NCBI GenBank assembly: GCA_002077045.2
Contig: KZ111141.1
Location: 919,702-983,701, forward strand
Direction: 5' to 3'
From: Rachicladosporium sp. CCFEE 5018
Lineage: Eukaryota; Ascomycota; Dothideomycetes; Cladosporiales; Cladosporiaceae
DNA length: 64,000 nucleotides
The notes below the pieces were generated by a model. That model had not been told where the DNA came from. It did not search any database and was given only the letters and a program-made list of their open reading frames with translations. Of the stretch, positions 1 to 10,902 are shown piece after piece. The position numbers and the translations under genes are program-made. Positions within the stretch are counted from its first letter, which is position 1, and each line of letters begins with the position of its first letter.

Positions 1-2419
1 CTCAATGAGACAGAGCCCACCGCGACAGCGCCTCGACCAAGCACAGCTCAGAAATCTGAAATACCACTCGTCGCTGCTGGCGCCGCTGGAGCTGGCGCGC
101 TCGCCGGCTCAGCACTGACATCCAGCCATGCGGCGAAGTCAGTGGCGCCGCAGCAATCCTTCAGCTTCTCACCGATGATCGCGCAGGCCGTCGAGCCAGT
201 AGCCAGACCGGCGCGGACTAGTAGTCTGGCCGGCGCTGCGGGCGAGATACCTGGTACGGAGACAGCAAGGCCGGGTGCTGGCTTCTTCGCTGCTGTACCG
301 CTGGATAAGACGAATGGCGGCGTATCCAGAGAAATTGAGCAGGTGCATGAGAAATTCACTTCGCGCCCTGGGACTGCCATCACAACTGAGGACGATAGGG
401 CGGATGACTTGCGACTGATCGAGCCGAAGGTATATGGTGGTGTCAGGGGTAGCAAGGGGATTCCCACTCTCGCTTTCGGCGATGAAGATGAGGAGCAACG
501 TTCGATGGTGCCCGCACCACTGCAGACTGAACAGCGCAGCCCACGAACGCAGGAGCTTGTTGAACGTGGGCGACCGATCACAAGATATGGCGAAGACACC
601 CCTGCCAAGGCGGCGATGGCGGACGAGGGAAGCCAGACGACAGTCAGCGGCGAAGAGATCGAGCGTATGCTACGCGACAAGAGCAAGGTCCTGCCCACGG
701 CAGTAGCTGCGGGTACATTCGGCGCATTCGGCGGCGCGGCTGGCGCCTTCATGGCTTCCGGAAGCCCACGCCGATCAATCGACAGCGCAGCCACCGGTGA
801 CTTGTCGCAAACTCGATCAGGACCTCGTCGACCCGCAAGCGCAAACAGCATGCGCAACAAGAGCCTCGCTGCCCAGCCGCCTCTGCCTGCAGATCACAAC
901 AGGAAGATCATGACCGCCGCACAGACTACGGGCTCTACGCCTGCAACGCCTGTCGCCGTACCTGGCGCAATGGGTCCACCCATGTTCCCCGCGAGCGCGA
1001 TGCGTCCACCCCGCACACCCAGCGATCCTTACGGCCATGCCACTGTCTTGACACCACAGCGCGACGGCACCACACCTCGCGCTGTCAAGGCTCCTCAACA
1101 CCACGCAAGCGTCTCGTCTTTCGCCTCCGAACTCGACACCCGCTTCAATATCCATCCTTCGCGTTTCCCGCCAGACCACCAACATCCCTCCTCCACCGAC
1201 CCGCGAATCATCCAAGCCATCACGCAGACAATGATCGGCGAGTACTTGTGGAAGTACACCCGCAAAGCAGGAGGTGGGAAGCAGTCCAGCACGAGACATA
1301 GACGATTCTTCTGGGTCCACCCCTACACCCGCACGCTCTACTGGAGCGACACAGACCCCTCCCGCGCCGGCAGCAAAGTCCTCAAAGCCAAGTCCCTAGC
1401 CGTCGAAGGCGTGCGCGTCGTAAGCGACGAGAACGTCAATCCCCCCGGCCTCTGGGGCGAATCAATCGTGGTCGTCACGCCCGGCCGCGAGATAGTTTTC
1501 ACGGCCCCGACCGGCGCGCGCCACGAAACCTGGTTCAACGCACTCTCCTACCTCCTGCTCCGCACAGGCGAGGAGCGGGACAAAGACGTCGCTGAAGATA
1601 CCGGCGCGATTACCGAGGACGATATCGCGGAATTCAATCCAGGGGCAAGGGAGAGGAGGTCAACGGACTATCGCAGTGATAACGAACATCAGGGGCTGGG
1701 GTTCTCGATCAAGCGCTCGCTGTCGCGGCTTACGAATCGGCAGTCTTTTAGCTCTTACAATTCCCGCACCACAGCCCGCACGGCCTCGCCTACGAAATTC
1801 GACAGGAGCGAGAAGGACCGCACATACCCGCCTCCAGTCCTCTCGCTAGCACAACGCCAGTCCCGTGCCGCTAACGCCGCTTCGCCTTCCCTTGTTCCTA
1901 CACAGCACGAGGCGAGTCGCTCGACTTATCGCCGCCGCGCTGCTGAGCCGGAGACACCGGGGAAGAGCGAGGGCAGGTTCGCGAGTATTACTTCACGCTT
2001 CTCGTCTACTGGTCGAGGGAGAGAGAGTTTCTCTACCCGTCGCGGTGGAGCGCAGAGCGCGATGAGTCAGAGGAGCGAGGGGGTTTATGATGCGAGTGTT
2101 GTTGACGGACGGGCTAGTGCGGAGGATTTACGGCAGGTTATTGAGAGGAGGGAGGTGGAGGGGAGGGGAAGAGAAGGAGGTGGGGGTGTGGAGGATGTGA
2201 GGAGGTGTTGTGACGGTAAGTTCTCTACTTGAAAATGTGGAGTATTATGGAGTGAGGCTAATATTGTGGGTAGGGAAACATGATGTCGGCAGTCTTTCGA
2301 GGAGAGGTCGGGCTGGGCATAGTCATGGGCATAGCCATGGACATCGGCATGGGAGTGCGCAGAGTGGAGGGACTTTCTCGTCGAGAGGTGAGGGTGGGAC
2401 GGTGGGGAGTAGGCGATGA
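1..2419 (+). CDS. ApsA/Num1-like cortical PH-domain protein (5' partial)
   Basis: The reading frame is open from the window's left edge, so the N-terminus is missing; 786 residues are visible. A PH domain at about residues 408-520 (nt 1222-1560; motifs GEYLWKYTRK, RRFFWVHPYTRTLYW, HETWFNALSYLL) matches the membrane-binding C-terminal PH domain of Num1/ApsA/Mcp5 proteins, which anchor dynein, nuclei and mitochondria at the cell cortex. Flanks are Ser/Arg-rich and probably disordered. The frame-1 ORF alone would stop at 2232, but a GTAAGT donor at 2216, a CTAAT branch site and a TAG acceptor at 2273 define a 58 bp intron (2216-2273). Splicing gives a 48-codon second exon with a Gly-His repeat and an SRR end at 2419. 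The family call is strong because of the PH domain; the splice is inferred from consensus and the natural-looking tail. Confidence 0.85.
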
Positions 2420-2743
2420 GGAGGAGCTGATCTCAGGAAAAGCTGGGAGTGAGGCGATGTAATGATGGAGTATAGGGTCGTGGGTTTCGTATGTCACGTT
2501 CTGTTCTGAAAGGGGTAATGAGAAGAGGAGCGCAGTCGGAGTGAACGCTTCAATTGACGTTAGTGTAGCGAGACTTTGCTGTCGAGCTCGTCGTCTATGA
2601 TGGTCTTACAGTGACGGCCCCGCCGCCGAAGCCACGCCCAACCCCCTGATGCAGCGCAAGTGCAGTGACAGCTAAAGCTGTGTGCCAAATGAGGGTATCT
2701 CCCTGAACGCCTTGCCAGTGAACAGTCGTCACCCCATCCCCTT
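2420..2743. other. Intergenic spacer, convergent 3' ends
   Basis: This 324 bp lies between the ApsA-like stop and the stop of the minus-strand gene that follows. I see short G-rich and pyrimidine-rich runs and no convincing coding frame. Confidence 0.6.
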
Positions 2744-3526
2744 TCACGGCCGCACCGCCTCCCACTCACTCCCCTCCTCCTCCTCATCCGACGTCCCCTC
2801 ACTCCCCACTCCCGCCCAGACGGCTCCCTCACCTCCCTCCTCCTCACTCGGGTCGTCATACAAGCTTCTCGCCACCTCGCGGATCTCACCACCCAGGCAG
2901 CGATAGTAGAATCTCGCCGGCAGGCGAGGGCCGACAATGGTCTCGTTCACCACTTCGGGCCAGGAAGTGGTGACGCGGGCGTCGCCGGGCAGAGGGAGCG
3001 GCGAGGCGGGCACGGAGAGCAGCTCCGAGACGAGATGGGAGAAGACGTCGCCCAGCGTCGAGGCGTTGCACGCCTGGTTGTAGTCGGAGATGCCCCGGAA
3101 GGCGAGGGTGATGGCGGGGAGGGCTGGAAACGGGTTAGTTGAATGATTCTTGGGGTCAGGCAATGTTGGGAAAGGGAGTGTACTTACCGGGAAGGGTGTT
3201 CTCGGGCTGGACGGCGACGGGGAGAACTGCCTCTACAGTCGCAGGAACGACTTCGGCGGAGCTAGCCTTTGCCTGCTCGATGAGAGGAACGACCTCGGTG
3301 GCGTGCTCGAGACGCGCTTCGAGGTGCTTGATGCGGTGGGCTTTACGATCCATCAGCTTTCGCGAGGGCGAGGTAATAGTGGACGGGTGAATGGATACGT
3401 ACCCATGGTGCCACTAGGCTGCGCCTTGGGCTTCTCGACCTTGCCAATCACGACCACATCGACAACGGGCACGTTGACGGCCTTAGCTCCCTTGGTTCTG
3501 ATGCTGAGAGTCTGTCCACGGGCCAT
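2744..3526 (-). CDS. Unrecognised 218-aa protein, three exons
   Basis: I do not recognise this protein. Three exons join in phase: 3526-3403, 3340-3188 and 3123-2744. Intron 1 (62 bp) has a GTACGT donor, GCTGATG branch site and TAAAG acceptor. Intron 2 (64 bp) has GTAAGT, CTAAC and TTCCAG. The start is the ATG at 3526 in a good context (CAAGATGGCC); an earlier in-frame ATG at 3667 is probably in the leader. The N-terminus is basic and beta-like (MARGQTLSIRTKGAK), followed by a helical segment rich in Glu/Ala (RIKHLEARLEHATEVV), a conserved-looking globular part (FRGISDYNQACNASTLGDVF, FYYRCLGGEIREVARSLYDD) and an acidic tail. The three consistent splice phases make a real gene likely; the function is unknown. 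Confidence 0.7.
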
Positions 3527-5938
3527 CTTGGGCGGCTTGAGGTAAGATAGATGCTGTCGGAGATGGTTCCGACACGGAGAAGGCTGTTGGAGAGCAGAGT
3601 CGGAGAGCTTCTCGATGTATGGTCGACTAGGTACTCTCGGTGTCGAGGTGTCAAAGTCGAAGTGCAAACGAAGCTGCTAGAATATCGCGTGAACGTGTTG
3701 TTGTGATCAGCGGCACCCGCCACGCCAAGCCTTCCGCCTTCCGCACTTGTTAAAACACTTTCCACGCGCTGCGCTTCACTCTCCACTCCACATCAACATG
3801 CACATTGGTATGGGTCGCCATATCCGCGGTACAGGCGCTGACCGAAATGCTCATCTGCTGCGCGTAGGGCAGTTTCCGAATGGTGTGCGTATTGCGGTAC
3901 TTCGGCATTGGTGCGGGGGAAACATCCGCAGGGCGCGTACAGCCCGAGACCACCTACAAGAGGTCAAGGAGACCTGTCGACCCGACACACAAAAGGGTAT
4001 CGGCAGGAGGAGACACGAATGGGGAATCACCGCCCGCGCAACCCCTTTCTCCGGACCTGTGGAAAGGGCTGGGGGTTGGTTTGCATGCTTCTTCCTTCTT
4101 TTACCACATACCTTCTACCTCAATTTGCCGCGGTCGGCCAAGCAAGGAGGGAGCTATGCCAGGTATCTTCTCGGTCCCATGCTTCTTGATGAACGCTGAC
4201 TTCGAGGCTCCAGCAAGGGAGCCAAGCACAATAGGCGCATGTCGCCTCCGATTCATTCTTTTTCATCGTGGCTTCTGCCCACCAGCAGGACAGCGGAGAA
4301 GAGCAAGTCGACATGAAGGGCGAGTAAAGCAGCGAGGCGAGATTGAACGCACCTGAGATGGCAGCGAAGGAGAGGCGTGCATACTGTATGGCATTTCTCT
4401 ACAAGTCATTCCTCTCCTCGCCAGAAACCTCGAGACTGTCCCATCTGTTTTACGCCGCACGGCAATTTGGCGAACGGTTTTGAGACCACGGTATCAGAGG
4501 ATGCATGGCGCAGTCCGCTTCGAGGCACTCTTCAAGGCGGCGTAAAAGATACATGCGAAGCGTGGGAGACAAAGCGATATACCGCATTTGGCAGGACGGC
4601 GTACATGGTGCACAGCAGTAGCAAAGCTCGTGATCGAAGATGAACACAATGGAATGCTTCAAGTCATAGGGATGTAGACGTTGAGTTAAGCTGTCAGTCA
4701 AGTCTCCACCATAGTGCCGGAACTCCTAATTGAGATTTCGGCTACGCTCGATATGGCTATGGGAGACTGCACTCCTTGCGTGCCATCATATCATCCGTCT
4801 ATATCAATGTACAACACAGCGTGCTACACATCTCCACCTCCTCTCGGTGCTCAGCTATGGCCAATCCAACGCGACGTGTCCACGCCGTGGGTGAAACGCG
4901 CAGCGCTCGCTGTGGGTGCGCATGAACACATCCAACGCCTCCAGAAGCTGTGCGGCTCGCTATATCACGGTGCTACAGCGCCAGTACGATGCTTCTTCTC
5001 CAGCTTCTAGCCTATAGGCTCAGCATCTGATGAAAAAGGGTAAAGCAAATCGGAGCTACTGTGAGTGGGCCCATTCCTGGGCCCTTCAGGTCAGCAAGCT
5101 GTTCAACAGGTAAGAGTGCGGTGCGATACCTGGCATGCTCATCTGTGTCGTGCCACCTACGCAGATCTGGTGCAGAGGCACGATGACCGAAGCCAGTACA
5201 GAGAAGGACAAGTCGGCGCAATGCGCAAAAGGTATAACGAAGAAGAAGGCGGCAATCCCCTCGCTCCACCCGGTCTGACACAACTTCCCCAGCAAGCACC
5301 TCACCCGAACATCGCAAGCAACCTCCCACATGAAGCACGCACCCGAAGGCATGCGACACATGTTTGGCACCGCATGACATGCTAAGGGGCGCCGACCGGT
5401 TTCTTGCTGGACTCCATGAGAGCTTCGCGTGGTGAGGCTCAGGCGGTGTTTCCTCGTTTCAAGCTCCAGCTGCTGGGTGCCCTTTTGGGTGTTGGGTTCA
5501 GCAGGTTTCATATGCCGGTAGTAGAAGTCTCGGGATGTACGCTCCCTCCAGGCTCTCCCACCCTTACGGCGTGGTACCCTGTGGACACCATCGAACAAAG
5601 ATCTCTTCACACCATCATGGTGTGCCTCTGATCGATGCCTTGACCTGCCTCTGGACTGCCGCTGATGGGAAAGTGGAAGTGGACGAGGGTGTGAAAGCTC
5701 ACAGCTTAAGTAGTCTGGAGGGGCGGCGGGATCACCCTCCCGTCAGGTGATGACTCACGTTGCGATCCCGTTCACGTCAAGTGAAGGCCAATGTCAAGCT
5801 GCCAAGATTCACCTCAGCCATTCGAGTTCAGCTTCGCCGACCCATCGCAACAACACTCCCCAGCGACTCGACCTTGCTACGTCGACGAACTCTCGTACCC
5901 TATAATACCCACTCCTCTCCTCGATCGTCATCATCGTC
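3527..5938. other. 2.4 kb gene-poor region
   Basis: No frame here has convincing codon usage, domain motifs or paired splice signals. The longest open frame (minus strand, 5610-5086, 174 codons) has a Cys/Phe-rich composition with no recognisable family and looks like chance. The left part contains the promoter of the minus-strand gene at 3526. I see no tRNA-like or transposon-terminal structures. Confidence 0.5.
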
Positions 5939-7117
5939 ATGGTCCGCGAGACTCTCTCCGCCCGCGCTCGTCTGGAGACAGGCGTGGCTCGAGTGATCCC
6001 ACAGTCACTGCAGAACTTCGTCGCGCACCCCATCGCGGCACACAAGGCTGCGAAATCAGAAGCGGCAATGCATGACGGTAATTTCTCCTAGCTCTCACAA
6101 CACCTGCTGCCCTGCGCATAGACTGATACGCAATCTCGATAGTCCAAGATGAAGCGCATACGCCCTCGGAAGATCATTTCCCCCCCGCCTCCGCCGTGCA
6201 GTGGTTCCAGCCACACGTGGTTTCCATGCATGCCTCCGCTTCACTCCCTATTCCGACATCTTGTACGTCCACGTGCCAATACCAACGAGCTTGTGTAAGC
6301 ACATGCTGATGAGATCACAGCCTCCACATTCACTTCACCGTGGTTCAATGGTGAAATCTCACTACCGATCGATGAGAGCCGCCTTGCTGCCAGTGTCAGG
6401 GCTCTGGAGGAGGAGTCCAAGCACATCTTCGCCATCCCAAATTGGAGTGCTCACAGCGGCCATCTCATCAACTCGCGCATCTTCGAAGCCTTTGACAGTG
6501 GCGCCGAGGAGTTCGAGGGCACCCTCACTCAGGTCATGGAAGCCGTCGCTCCTCACTTGGAGCAATGCGAGACCATCACCATCCCTTGCCCCGTCGTCTA
6601 CCTCAACGTTGCCAGCAACAGCGAGATCATCAAGTCCGTCTTCACCCCGGCCGACTTCACCAAGCGCATCCGCGAGGCATGTGCTATCAGAGAGACCTTT
6701 CTCGACACATGCGAGGACCACGACTGTGAGGCGGACACCTATCAGGTGGATGCTTCAATTCACGGGGTCTTGCACGTGGTCGGCCAATGCGCCAAGGTCG
6801 CTTGGCATCACCGACGATGACCGCAAATTCGACCTGATCATGGACAACACGGACCTCGGCGACATCGCCTCTTCTGTCACATGTACAGCAGTGAGGACTC
6901 TGCTGTGAAGCACGACTCCTATCGTCACATGCGTGCTGCCATCGCTGCCGTGCGTGGCCACGATCACATGCTCCGCATCCGCCGCATCGACTGGCACAAG
7001 CTCAAGCTCGAGCACGTATTTCTCATGGAGGATGAGGCGCAGGAGTGGGTCGAGGGTGACGAATACAACCGCCTTCACACCGGAAGCTCGGGTGATGAGG
7101 TTCTGTGCTACGAGTGA
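5939..7117 (+). pseudogene. Conserved-looking hypothetical gene with two compensating frameshifts
   Basis: Exons 5939-6077, 6143-6262 and 6321-7117 join in phase 1 at both junctions. Intron 1 (65 bp) has GTAATT, CTGAT and GATAG. Intron 2 (58 bp) has GTACGT, GCTGATG and TCACAG. Exon 3 starts in frame 2 with protein-like sequence (PWFNGEISLPIDESRLA, FAIPNWSAHSGHLINSRIF, CPVVYLNVASNSEIIKSVF). It reaches a stop at 6818, while frame 0 carries the natural continuation (LGITDDDRKFDLIMDNTDLG) to about 6870, and frame 2 resumes (KHDSYRHMRAAIAAVRGHDH) to the TGA at 7117. The shifts are equivalent to +1 near 6785-6800 and -1 near 6870-6885 and cancel; no intron of credible length explains them. It may be a young pseudogene or carry sequencing errors. 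The family is not recognised, and the exon 1 start is uncertain. Confidence 0.6.
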
Positions 7118-8536
7118 AGGCATGTGATGGCACGAGGAGGGCCCTGTATCGTAGGGCTGAAGAAGGGAACAGCGGAATAGAGCATGGCGTCACGAGCATT
7201 GGGCTTCTTGGCATCATGTGGTGAAACAGGCTCGCATTTCTGGAGCATCTTCTGGCATCAAGAGAGTGGGCTCTGGAGGGTCTTGTGATGTCACGGCGTT
7301 GTGGGACATATTCATGGGATCACGGGCTACAGCACACGGTAGCAGGGCATGGCAGCATGGATCTGGCGCGAGTTTGCCTTCCGCGCACTATACCCCCTGC
7401 CCGCGCGAGGATTGGCGCATTGACACGAGATTGCTGGGGCGTCTCATACGCATATGCTGTGTACGATAGCATCATTTCCTTGTAATACCACAACTTCATC
7501 TCTTTCTCCCTCTGCCTCACTGTTGGCCATGATGAGCAGCTCTTCCCATTGTACGGACATCGGTCTTGGACCCAACGCGTACAGGCGCGGTCACGGTGCT
7601 TAGCTCGCTCTCCAGGTCGCCTGTGATCATCTTCCACTGTCCCGGCTTCCGCGACCGCACCATTGCTAAACACTACCTTCATCAGGAGAGCTGCTCCACG
7701 CGGACTGTATCTTGTCTCCCTGTTACGGCCGTATATTAATCTTGCGACTGCTCGAAAGCAACTTATGCTGACATGTCGTATGTCGGCAGGTTCACGCAAG
7801 CGCATACCGATGTACGGACATTGCTTTGAGATGAAGATCGAGTTGGTGAGGGCATAGCGCAGCTTTGACAACAGTACTCAAGTCATGTTCGCAGTACGTC
7901 GCCTTCTCCGTGTCTGAACTCCAATATGCAGACGCCTCGCTGACATGATATAGGATCTCAATACATCACAGTATTATCATGGCCTTCCGGATTATGCTCG
8001 TCGTCGGGCTCTGCTCGCCATCCGACCTCTGCTACGCTCTCAAGTGGTGCGCATGCCTCTTAGCTGGGGACTACGTGGCTTCACTGTGCAACGTGGGCTT
8101 CTCACAAGAGGAAGCACAGTGCACTCGAAGGCGTAGGTCTGGGCTTCCAGGTGACTGACCCACTCTTCCTAGTTGTCTGTTATTACACAACAAGCATCTG
8201 TCCCACTCCGGAGCTTTATCTGCGCTACGAACGGTCCTCCGAGTTCTCGAGGGTTCGCTGGCTCAAGGGTACACCAAGCTTTCTTAGGCGCTCGAGTGCG
8301 CCACTATAGTGTCGCAGTGTCACTGCCTGCTGCGGTATATCCCAGGAAAAGCTCCGCCCAGAGGCTTCGTTGCCATGAACCTCTATGGGCTTCGCCTTGG
8401 GGGTTGCAGGCGTCGCCGTGTGTTTATGCAAGAAATTGCTTACTTACGCTTGAAGGTCATGTAAAGGTACTGATGATCCCCTGCTTCTCTTTCTCAGCTT
8501 TCCAATATCCACCCGGGCACCTAGATACGTAACACA
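7118..8536. other. 1.4 kb intergenic region
   Basis: I see no supportable gene. A 183-codon minus-strand open frame (7871-7320) has no domain, no signal peptide and an improbable composition. The right end must hold the promoter of the secreted-protein gene starting at 8537. Confidence 0.5.
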
Positions 8537-9238
8537 ATGCATTCGCCACTATCGCTCAGCTACTGCTGTGTGCTCTTTAGCCTCTGTACAGTTGCTGTTG
8601 CCGACTGCAGCAGCAAAGCCCTCAGACCGGAGGACCTCGAAGCGCTCAACCTGACTTGGGTCCACGCGGACAAGACTTCGAACACCTCGATCGGATGGAT
8701 CGTCCCGCACGAGAAACGACAAGTGGGCCAAAGACCAAGCACCTTGTCCTACTCATGTTATGGTATGGAAGCCAGTGCAGCTGTCATGGAGCCATCTTGC
8801 TAACAAGTAGGCCACTCCTGGCCTTACGCAGAGCCTGAATTCATCTACCAACCAGAAGTCTACCATCGAGACTTCATCGAGGCCCAACTGCGAATCGAAA
8901 TCGGCCCTCTAGCGAGGGGCAGCAATCGGAAAAGTTACCCAGCCAGCTTCAAGGACCACGAGGGCTTCAACCTTCTATGCGATACTGCCGAGTTCCACCA
9001 GCAGCTTTTCGAGTGGCCTGTGAAGTCCACGGGCAGCTATCTTGGGCCCGGCAAAGATCCAGCATTCGATCGCTTAATCGTGGGCGGGGTTCCCATCTGC
9101 CTCCCGGGCAACACGGCATGGACTTCTGTGATATTCTGCGGCTTCATCACGCACAGAGACAGGCACGACCCGACGCAGTACCTGCCGATCAACAGGTTTG
9201 ATCAGTGTCAGATAGTCCCAGGCACAGGCGCAGCTTAG
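8537..9238 (+). CDS. Small secreted cysteine-containing protein (candidate effector)
   Basis: Two exons, 8537-8762 and 8811-9238, are joined in phase 1 by a 48 bp intron (GTATGG donor, GCTAAC branch site, AGTAG acceptor). The 217-residue product starts with a typical signal peptide (MHSPLSLSYCCVLFSLCTVA, cleavage likely after VAVA or VAD). The mature part has six cysteines, at DCSS, YSCYG, LLCDT, PICLP, IFCGF and DQCQI, and no transmembrane segment. The start codon context (AACACAATGC) is good. I do not recognise a family. Size, secretion signal and even cysteine count fit a fungal small secreted protein, and an effector role is inference. It lies in a gene-poor stretch, as such genes often do. 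Confidence 0.75.
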
Positions 9239-9541
9239 TCGTGTGGTCGCCGTGGACGTGTTCGTCGTTGGTATGGATGCCGTTGGTGTGACAGGCACCG
9301 ATATGGTCGAGGGAGGGTGAACGTGCTATGGGCTGCTCCGATGCTGCTACTACCCTAGTAAAGTATGGTGTGAATCCAATACAAGCTCGGCCACTTACAT
9401 GAGCACGCTCGTCCTGATCAATACTCGGAGAGCCTACCTGAGAAGCCTTAACGCAGCTATTTGTAAGGCTTCCGAACGACATGGTCTCGTGCAGCGCTGT
9501 ACAAGTACAGCGCATGTGGCTTGCTAGCATACTTCAGGGTA
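9239..9541. other. Intergenic spacer, convergent
   Basis: This 303 bp lies between the stop of the secreted-protein gene and the stop of the minus-strand pinin-like gene. I see nothing coding. Confidence 0.55.
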
Positions 9542-10705
9542 TCAATATATCACCGTATCCTCATCGCCCTCCACCATGTGCTCATCGTCAAGCTCTCCTA
9601 GATCCTCGGTCTCTGCCACGGACTGCACAGGAGCCGCATCCTCTACCACAGCCGCAGTCATGGGCTCGGCAGAGTCGTCGTTGGCGGTGCCTGCTTCGTC
9701 GGGTGCACAAATCCCATCTTCAAGCGTGGACGTCGTAACGACTTCGGACTCAGTAGTTCTCTCGTCCGCGGAAGCAACATCCGACGTCGGCCTGAGCGTC
9801 GGTGCTTCCATCGCATCACTCTGTGCCGCGGCTGCTGATTCCTCCGAGTTATCGGGTGTTGCTACTATGCCGCCTGCGACTGAAGCATCGTGATTTTCCC
9901 CAGGCGTTCGAGCCGGAGCGTCTGCCCGAACGTCCGCCGGGACATCACCGTTCGTCGTCTCCGCCTCATCGTCTGCATTCCCGTTGATCATGCTGACGTC
10001 TTCCCTTACCACCTCGTTACCCTCTGCAGCCTCTGTTTTCCCATCCTCCGCCATCTCCTCGTCCTCCTCGTCCTCCACCACGCCCGCCTCCCTCTTCTGC
10101 CTTCTCACCAATTCCACCTCACTTTCCCTCCACTCCCAAGCCCTCCAATATATCCCCGGCTCAGCCTTCGTCCTCAAAAACCCCGCCAGCACCTTCTCCC
10201 TCCCCGTCCCCTCCTCCCCTTCCTCACTCTCCAACTGTCTCCTAACACCCACCTTATGCTCCCTGAGCCGTTCAGCCAACTCTGCATCCCGCTCCGCGCG
10301 CTCGGCATCAGCTTTCTCCTGCTCGGCTTTCTTGCGCGCGTCGATCTCGGCGCGACGGCGCGAGGTGCGGTCATCGGAGGAGGAGGGGCGGACAGTGGGC
10401 GCGAGGAGTCCGCCGAAGAGGCGTTTGGCTTTGGCTTTGGGGTCTATTGGGGCTGTGGGCCGGCGGCGGGGTTCTTGAGGGCTCGCTTTGGGCAGGTCGT
10501 CACGTGAGCTGTCTGTAGCGCTGGGTGCTGGGAGATCGTGGCTGGTCGTGCCGTTCGTGGGGCTTACGATCGTCTGGGAGGGCGAGCTGGGTGCTGGGTC
10601 TTCGGTGCGGGCGCGCTTGTGGTCTAGCTCTGGGTCGGGAGAGGAGGTTTGTTTGCGCTTCAGGCCATTGGAGGCGGGGAACTCGGTCGCGAGCTCGGTC
10701 GCCAT
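9542..10705 (-). CDS. Pinin/SDK/MemA-domain protein
   Basis: This single-exon gene encodes 387 residues. The N-terminus is Ser/Pro-rich with a basic nuclear-signal-like stretch (LKRKQTSS, DHKRARTED). The central part, about residues 90-215, is the pinin/SDK/MemA domain: AKRLFGGLLAPT, a long charged coiled coil of Arg/Lys/Glu/Ala (RRRAEIDARKKAEQEKAD) and the signature KAEPGIYWRAWEW. The C-terminal half is acidic and low-complexity. Pinin is known as a nuclear splicing and exon-junction associated protein that binds RNPS1/SAP18 in the PSAP complex; fungal homologues are shorter. The start ATG at 10705 is the first in the frame. It lies in tandem with and downstream of THI6, 197 bp away. An Acinus-like gene, the alternative partner in the related ASAP complex, is at 32136-33806. 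Confidence 0.9.
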   Translation of the reverse strand: MATELATEFPASNGLKRKQTSSPDPELDHKRARTEDPAPSSPSQTIVSPTNGTTSHDLPAPSATDSSRDDLPKASPQEPRRRPTAPIDPKAKAKRLFGGLLAPTVRPSSSDDRTSRRRAEIDARKKAEQEKADAERAERDAELAERLREHKVGVRRQLESEEGEEGTGREKVLAGFLRTKAEPGIYWRAWEWRESEVELVRRQKREAGVVEDEEDEEMAEDGKTEAAEGNEVVREDVSMINGNADDEAETTNGDVPADVRADAPARTPGENHDASVAGGIVATPDNSEESAAAAQSDAMEAPTLRPTSDVASADERTTESEVVTTSTLEDGICAPDEAGTANDDSAEPMTAAVVEDAAPVQSVAETEDLGELDDEHMVEGDEDTVIY

Positions 10706-10902
10706 GCTTAAGTACGGTTCGTGTAGTGGCGGGTGTTACTCTCGCAGCAAATCCTTGAAAGCTTCGAGTCGGTAGTATTGATTGCTAGCATTGTCACATG
10801 CGCGAAGGATGAAGTCGCCCACGCATGTTCAACCCTAACCCTGTGCCCATGGAAGACGAGCAGACGATCATGTGCGTATTGCCAGCATGTCTTGCATGTG
10901 GT

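Noticed and set aside
48..860. 270-codon minus-strand open frame
   Set aside because: It is a shadow of the ApsA-like coding frame; composition is biased and no motif is present.
5086..5610. 174-codon minus-strand open frame in the gene-poor region
   Set aside because: No family, splice partner or balanced composition; likely chance in GC-rich DNA.
7320..7871. 183-codon minus-strand open frame
   Set aside because: Composition does not resemble a protein and no neighbour supports it.
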